Notes under the pieces: model-generated | What the model was told of the DNA's origin: nothing | Database searches by the model: none | The model's input: the letters and a program-made list of their open reading frames with translations, nothing else | Part shown: in pieces, positions 60,010 through 64,000 of the stretch | How the letters are laid out: every line of letters begins with the position of its first letter | Numbering within the stretch: the stretch's first letter is position 1 | Assembly (NCBI RefSeq): GCF_001591445.1 | Contig: NZ_BCUX01000015.1 | Span: 1 to 64,000 of the forward strand | Reading direction: 5' to 3' | Source of the DNA: Neobacillus drentensis NBRC 102427 | GTDB lineage: Bacteria; Bacillota; Bacilli; Bacillales; Cytobacillaceae | Length of the DNA stretch: 64,000 bases | Position numbers and translations under genes: made by a program

Positions 60010-60999
60010 ATGACGAATTTTATGGAACCAATTTTTGATGTGGCACAGCTAGCACACGTGGAGATTCTTTCTCCAAAACTTGAACAGTCAGTTGAATTTT
60101 TTACACGGTTTTTAGGGATGGAAGTAACTGCTCGTTCTGGTCAATCGGTTTATCTTCGCGCTTATGAGGATTTCTACCACAATACATTAAAAATAACGGA
60201 GTCAAAAGAAGCGGGAGTAGGACACGTCGCATGGCGTGCAACTTCCCCTCAAGCTCTTCAACGACGAGTCGAGGAAATCGAAAAAACCGGATTGGGCAAA
60301 GGTTGGATCGAGGGGGATGTGGGTCATGGAGAGGCCTATCAGTTTATGACACCGGATGGTCATTTAATGGAAATTTTATGGGATGTGGAGTATTACAAGG
60401 TTCAAGATGACCAAAGATCAAAACTATTGAATCGTCCATCCAAGCGGCCAGATCGTGGTGTGCCCGTCCGTCGTCTCGATCATATTAATCTAATGACATC
60501 TAATCCCGGTGCTGATACGGACTTTATGCTAGATACACTTGGCTTCCGGTTGAGAGAGCAAATTCAAAACAACGGTCATGTCCTTGGAAGTTGGATTAGC
60601 GTATCTAATCTTGTTCATGAAATCGCCTATATGCAAGAGCCAAATGGAGTAAAAGGGAAGCTCCATCATCTTTGCTACTGGTATGGAATTCCACAAAATC
60701 TTTATGATATTGCCGATTTACTTAAAGATCATGGAGTATTCGTTGAAGTCCCTCCCAATAAACATGGAATCAGCCAAGCGTTCTGTATGTACGTGATTGA
60801 GCCAGGCGGAAACAGAATTGAACTGTTTGGTGACGCAGGCTATATTATCACCGATCCAGCCTGGAAACCGGTTGTGTGGGAAATGAAGGATGTACCTGGC
60901 TACGGGGATACTTGGATTGGTACCGAATTCCCTGAATCTTGGTGGACGCAAGGTACACCGATTACAGCTCCCCAGCCAATAGAAGTAGTAAAACCTTAA
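60010..60999 (+). CDS. Extradiol ring-cleavage dioxygenase, catechol 2,3-dioxygenase type, copy 2
   Basis: 329 aa, same length and iron ligands as copy 1. Between RRLDHINL and [10 protein letters not shown] the two proteins differ at only one position (Asn for Asp near residue 188), while the N-terminal domain and last 15 residues differ more. This is a recent duplication or gene conversion. It heads a run with dmpF, dmpG, dmpE and dmpH and has its own regulatory region shared with the divergent IclR gene. GGGAGG precedes ATG at 8 nt. Different catechol preference or different induction are both possible reasons to keep two copies. Confidence 0.9.
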   Translation: MTNFMEPIFDVAQLAHVEILSPKLEQSVEFFTRFLGMEVTARSGQSVYLRAYEDFYHNTLKITESKEAGVGHVAWRATSPQALQRRVEEIEKTGLGKGWIEGDVGHGEAYQFMTPDGHLMEILWDVEYYKVQDDQRSKLLNRPSKRPDRGVPVRRLDHINLMTSNPGADTDFMLDTLGFRLREQIQNNGHVLGSWISVSNLVHEIAYMQEPNGVKGKLHHLCYWYGIPQNLYDIADLLKDHGVFVEVPPNKHGISQAFCMYVIEPGGNRIELFGDAGYIITDPAWKPVVWEMKDVPGYGDTWIGTEFPESWWTQGTPITAPQPIEVVKP

Positions 61000-61032
61000 T
61001 GGATATATTAATAGAAAGTGGGGTGTAAGGTC

Positions 61033-61944
61033 TTGTCTAAAGTAAAAGCTGCAATTTTAGGGTCGGGAAACATTGGAACAGACCTAATGTACAAAATTTT
61101 AAAAAATGAAGGGAATATGGAGCTAGCTTTGGTAGCAGGTATTGACCCAAATTCAGAAGGACTGGCAAGAGCTCAGGCGAAGGGAATTCGTACGAGCCAT
61201 CACGGATTGGATGCTATTTTGGAGGACTCAGAGATTAAAATTGTCTTTGATGCGACAAGCGCAAAAGCACATAAGTTGAATGCACCATCACTACGTGAAC
61301 AGGGTAAATTAGCCATTGATATGACCCCTGCGGCAATCGGACCGTTTGTCGTGCCAACCGTAAATTTAAAGGAACATATTGAATCCATGAATGTTAACTT
61401 GATTTCCTGTGGAGGCCAGGCAACGACGCCTCTTGTTTACGCTGTCAATCGTGTAGCAAGTGTTCACTATGCGGAGGTTATAACAACCGCAGCGAGTGTT
61501 TCGATTGGTCCGGGAACAAGACAAAACGTGGATGAATTTGTTCAAACGACCGCGAATGCTGTTCAACAAGTTGGCGGAGCTAAACTAGCGAGGGCGATTC
61601 CGGTGTTTAATCCGGCAGAACCACCTATTAATATGACCAATTCTGTTTATGCAGTGATAAAAGAAGAGTTTGATGAAGAAGCTGTCATTGCATCTATTCA
61701 ATCGATTGTTGCGGAGATTTCAAGTTATATTCCAGGATACAGATTAAAAGGCATTCCCTTTATCGATTACCGTGACACACCTTGGGGACGGCTACCAACA
61801 GTGGTAATCATGAATGAGGTTGTCGGTGATGGAGACTTTTTCCCGACCTATGCGGGGAATTTGGATATCATGACAGCATCAGCGTATAAAGTGGGAGATT
61901 TATATGCCGCACATTTCCTTGGAACTAAGGAGGTAAGCCGATGA
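61033..61944 (+). CDS. dmpF: Acetaldehyde dehydrogenase (acylating), DmpF/MhpF type
   Basis: 303-aa NAD- and CoA-dependent enzyme turning acetaldehyde into acetyl-CoA. N-terminal Rossmann motif [12 protein letters not shown]; catalytic Cys126 in [27 protein letters not shown] and the C-terminal dimer region follow. It forms a channelling complex with the aldolase DmpG, whose start codon overlaps its end. The start is taken as TTG 61033 ([12 protein letters not shown]) with GGGG 9 nt upstream; the longer frame begins at GTG 61018. Confidence 0.93.
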   Translation: MSKVKAAILGSGNIGTDLMYKILKNEGNMELALVAGIDPNSEGLARAQAKGIRTSHHGLDAILEDSEIKIVFDATSAKAHKLNAPSLREQGKLAIDMTPAAIGPFVVPTVNLKEHIESMNVNLISCGGQATTPLVYAVNRVASVHYAEVITTAASVSIGPGTRQNVDEFVQTTANAVQQVGGAKLARAIPVFNPAEPPINMTNSVYAVIKEEFDEEAVIASIQSIVAEISSYIPGYRLKGIPFIDYRDTPWGRLPTVVIMNEVVGDGDFFPTYAGNLDIMTASAYKVGDLYAAHFLGTKEVSR

Positions 61945-62954
61945 AGATTCCTAGACTGACAGATACCACACTAAGAGATGGCGACCACGCTGTTAGCCAT
62001 AGTTATACTCCAGAAATGGTCCGGACGATTGTTCAAAATTTAGATGAAGCAGGTGTACCTGTTATCGAAGTTAGCCATGGTTCTGGCTTGAATGGGTCGA
62101 CGATACAGCAGGGTTTTTCAAAATACTCCGAATTTGATTTGATTAAAGTGGCAGTAGAAACAGCGAAACAAGCAAAAATTGCCTCCTTATTCGTTCCTGG
62201 AATTGGAACGAGCAATGAACTAAGACAGGCTGCAGAATTAGGCATTTCTATCCTCCGTATCGCCGTTCATTGTACCGAGGCAGATGTAACGGAGCAGTAT
62301 TTCCGACTTGCGAAAGAATTAGGCCTCGAGGCAGTTGGCTTTTTAATGATGTCTCATACTCAACCGGCTAATGTGCTGGTTGAGCAGGCAAAGCTAATGG
62401 AATCATACGGTGCTGATTGCGTCTATGTGGTCGATTCTGCGGGGGCACTTGTTCAAAGTGGTGTCAGGGAAAGAGTTTCTGCACTAAAAGAGGCGTTGTC
62501 CATCGAAGTCGGTTTTCACGCTCATAATAATCTTGGTTTAGCGATTGGAAATACCATAACAGCGCTTGAAGCCGGAGCAGACCAAATTGACGGTACCCTT
62601 AGGGGACTAGGGGCTGGTGCAGGGAATGCACCGACTGAAGTACTTGTCGCTGTACTTAATAAAATGAACCTGGATACAGGAATAAATCTTTCCATTTTAA
62701 TGGATGTCGCCGAGGAAGTAGTGGCTCCGTTGATGCAGACTCCGATCGTGATCGATCGTGACAACTTATCTAGCGGATATGCAGGAGTGTATAACAGCTT
62801 TTTATTACATGTTAGGCATGCTGCCGAAAAGTTCGGTGTAAGGGCTTCAGAAATTATGGAAGAATTGGGTAAAAGGAAAGCAGTTGCTGGTCAGGAAGAC
62901 TGGATTTTAGATGTGGCGGTCGAACTAGCAGAGAAAAAAGCATTAAAGGTTTAA
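61941..62954 (+). CDS. dmpG: 4-hydroxy-2-oxovalerate aldolase, DmpG/MhpE type
   Basis: 337-aa HMGL-like aldolase that splits 4-hydroxy-2-oxovalerate to pyruvate and acetaldehyde. N-terminal [17 protein letters not shown] carries the catalytic Arg, metal Asp and His; the metal His pair is in [15 protein letters not shown], and [19 protein letters not shown] is a family signature. Its ATG overlaps the dmpF stop (ATGA), as usual for this complex, so the toxic acetaldehyde is passed directly to DmpF. Confidence 0.94.
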   Translation: MKIPRLTDTTLRDGDHAVSHSYTPEMVRTIVQNLDEAGVPVIEVSHGSGLNGSTIQQGFSKYSEFDLIKVAVETAKQAKIASLFVPGIGTSNELRQAAELGISILRIAVHCTEADVTEQYFRLAKELGLEAVGFLMMSHTQPANVLVEQAKLMESYGADCVYVVDSAGALVQSGVRERVSALKEALSIEVGFHAHNNLGLAIGNTITALEAGADQIDGTLRGLGAGAGNAPTEVLVAVLNKMNLDTGINLSILMDVAEEVVAPLMQTPIVIDRDNLSSGYAGVYNSFLLHVRHAAEKFGVRASEIMEELGKRKAVAGQEDWILDVAVELAEKKALKV

Positions 62955-62978
62955 GGGTAGAAAGAGGAGGAATAAGTT

Positions 62979-63758
62979 GTGACGATCATTCTTGAAGCTG
63001 CAACTCGCTTATTGGAAGCCGAGGAAACAAAGCAGGTTATTGAACCGTTAACGGCTTCCTATCCGGGGATTACAGTGGATGAAGCCTACCATACACAATT
63101 AGAGATTATCCGTAGAAAAGTCGATAATGGCGGAATCATTGTTGGGAAAAAAATTGGGGCAACAAGCAAAGCCATTCAAACTATGTTTGGCGTCAACCAG
63201 CCTGATTATGGTCATTTATTGGCTGATATGATGCATGTCGAAGGTGAAACAATTTCACTTGAACAATATATTCAGCCAAAAGTAGAATTTGAGATTGCTT
63301 TTAAATTGAAAAAGGATTTAAAAGGTCCTAATGTTTCCATACTTGATGTCATTGAAGCAACAGATTATATTGTTCCGGCAATTGAAGTGATTGATAGCCG
63401 CATTCGAGATTGGCAGATCAAATTTGAAGACACCGTTGCGGACAATGGATCTTCTGCTTGTGCGATTATTGGCGGGAAACCGACGAAGCTTGAAGGACTG
63501 GATCTTACCCATATTGGAATGGTTGCTTATCGAAACGGAGATATGATTGATTCAGGTGCGGGTGCAGCCGTCCTTGGAAATCCGCTCCGTTCAATTGCTT
63601 GGCTTGCGAATTCATTAGGAAAATATGATGTGGCCTTAAAATCCGGGGAAATCGTTCTTTCTGGTGCTTTGACCAGTGCAATCGAAGTGAATGAGAATGA
63701 CACGTTTACTGCTGAGTTTGCTCATATTGGTTCCGTCACAGCCTCCTTTAAACGATAA
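62979..63758 (+). CDS. dmpE: 2-oxopent-4-enoate hydratase, DmpE type
   Basis: 259-aa member of the hydratase/decarboxylase family. IIVGKKIGATSKAIQTMFGVNQPDYGHL and PKVEFEIAFKLKKDL (metal-binding Glu residues) match DmpE/XylJ hydratases; VIDSRIRDWQIKFEDTVADN is also shared. It adds water to 2-hydroxypenta-2,4-dienoate to give 4-hydroxy-2-oxovalerate, the DmpG substrate. The start is GTG with AGGAGG upstream. In the same run a second family member (probably the decarboxylase) follows after 22 nt. Confidence 0.9.
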   Translation: MTIILEAATRLLEAEETKQVIEPLTASYPGITVDEAYHTQLEIIRRKVDNGGIIVGKKIGATSKAIQTMFGVNQPDYGHLLADMMHVEGETISLEQYIQPKVEFEIAFKLKKDLKGPNVSILDVIEATDYIVPAIEVIDSRIRDWQIKFEDTVADNGSSACAIIGGKPTKLEGLDLTHIGMVAYRNGDMIDSGAGAAVLGNPLRSIAWLANSLGKYDVALKSGEIVLSGALTSAIEVNENDTFTAEFAHIGSVTASFKR

Positions 63759-63780
63759 AAAAAGAAACTAGGTGATTTAC

Positions 63781-64000
63781 ATGATTAAGACAGATGTGAT
63801 TGATCAAATCGCTTTTGAACTATACGAGGCGGAAAAACAGAAAAAGTCGGTTAATAAGTTTGTTGAAGCCTATCCTGAACTGGATGAAGCATTAGCCTAC
63901 CAGGTACAAGAACGCTTAATTGAAATGAAATGCAAGGAAGAAAACACAAAACGAGTCGGACGAAAGCTTGGATTAACGAGTAAGGCAAAACAAGTAATGA
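63781..64000 (+). CDS. dmpH: 4-oxalocrotonate decarboxylase-like protein, DmpH type (partial)
   Basis: The window ends inside this gene; 73 codons are visible from ATG with AGGTG upstream. LDEALAYQVQERLIEMK and RVGRKLGLTSKAKQVM show the hydratase/decarboxylase fold. The GLTSKAK form with a preceding RVGRKL is closer to the DmpH/XylI decarboxylases than to the adjacent hydratase, and operons of this type carry the two as a pair forming a complex. The assignment rests on the N-terminal fragment only. Confidence 0.75.
   Translation, partial: MIKTDVIDQIAFELYEAEKQKKSVNKFVEAYPELDEALAYQVQERLIEMKCKEENTKRVGRKLGLTSKAKQVM

Overview
The window looks like a chromosomal segment of a Gram-positive Bacillaceae member (Bacillus/Neobacillus type). 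The evidence is low-to-moderate GC, AGGAGG-type ribosome binding sites, frequent TTG/GTG starts, Rho-independent terminators after most genes, and close relatives of B. subtilis genes (yugP, mhqD, azoR, rpiA, tal, yoaK, ywnA, helD, crh, glnQHMP). No rRNA, tRNA, CRISPR array, intact insertion sequence or prophage was seen. Most of the DNA is single genes or short operons in both directions.

Layout. 0-12.5 kb: serC, an MFS exporter, a metallo-beta-lactamase-fold hydrolase, a GATase-type hydrolase with a cysteine desulfurase, a PrmC-related methyltransferase, a GNAT acetyltransferase, a Cof-type phosphatase, yugP, small membrane proteins and a MocR regulator. 12.5-17.5 kb: rpiA and tal, then an electrophile/quinone-stress block (flavin reductase-mhqD, pirin, azoR). 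Palindromes resembling the B. subtilis MhqR operator recur in this stretch; at pirin and azoR they abut or overlap strong sigma-A promoters. 17.7-26.3 kb: a SEC-C protein, an oxidoreductase, a small zinc-ribbon gene behind a cre-like site, an HPr/Crh-like protein with Tyr at position 15, an S9 peptidase, and the glnQHMP amino-acid ABC operon. 26.5-32.1 kb: a large secreted multidomain subtilase, an FMN reductase, DoxX, and two gene remnants. 32.2-46.3 kb: a CarD-like regulator, DUF1275, DUF3231, NlpC/P60, SPFH with a ribbon-helix-helix gene, a divergent Rrf2/qorB pair, HelD, UspA, LspA and a secreted GH3 glycosidase. 46.4-50.5 kb: sulfonate import and use (ssuBC divergent from tauD-ssuA), with terminator hairpins in both divergent leaders. 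50.7-53.7 kb: an LD-carboxypeptidase-like protein, a DNA alkylation repair protein and an M28 aminopeptidase.

54.1-64 kb is an aromatic catabolic cluster. A XylR_N/V4R-PucR-type regulator precedes a two-component flavin monooxygenase of the HpaB/PheA family. Two nearly identical extradiol dioxygenases flank a divergent IclR regulator. Then come dmpF, dmpG, dmpE and the start of dmpH. Together these fit phenol (or a related phenol) to catechol, meta cleavage, and conversion to pyruvate plus acetyl-CoA. The monooxygenase reductase, semialdehyde dehydrogenase and tautomerase are not in the window and may lie beyond its right edge.

The most interesting signals are the MhqR-like operator set, the Crh-like protein with Tyr in place of the PTS histidine, the matched attenuator-like leaders of the sulfonate genes, the unusual regulator fusion, the duplicated ring-cleavage gene, and the roughly 255-residue insertion inside the subtilase catalytic domain.
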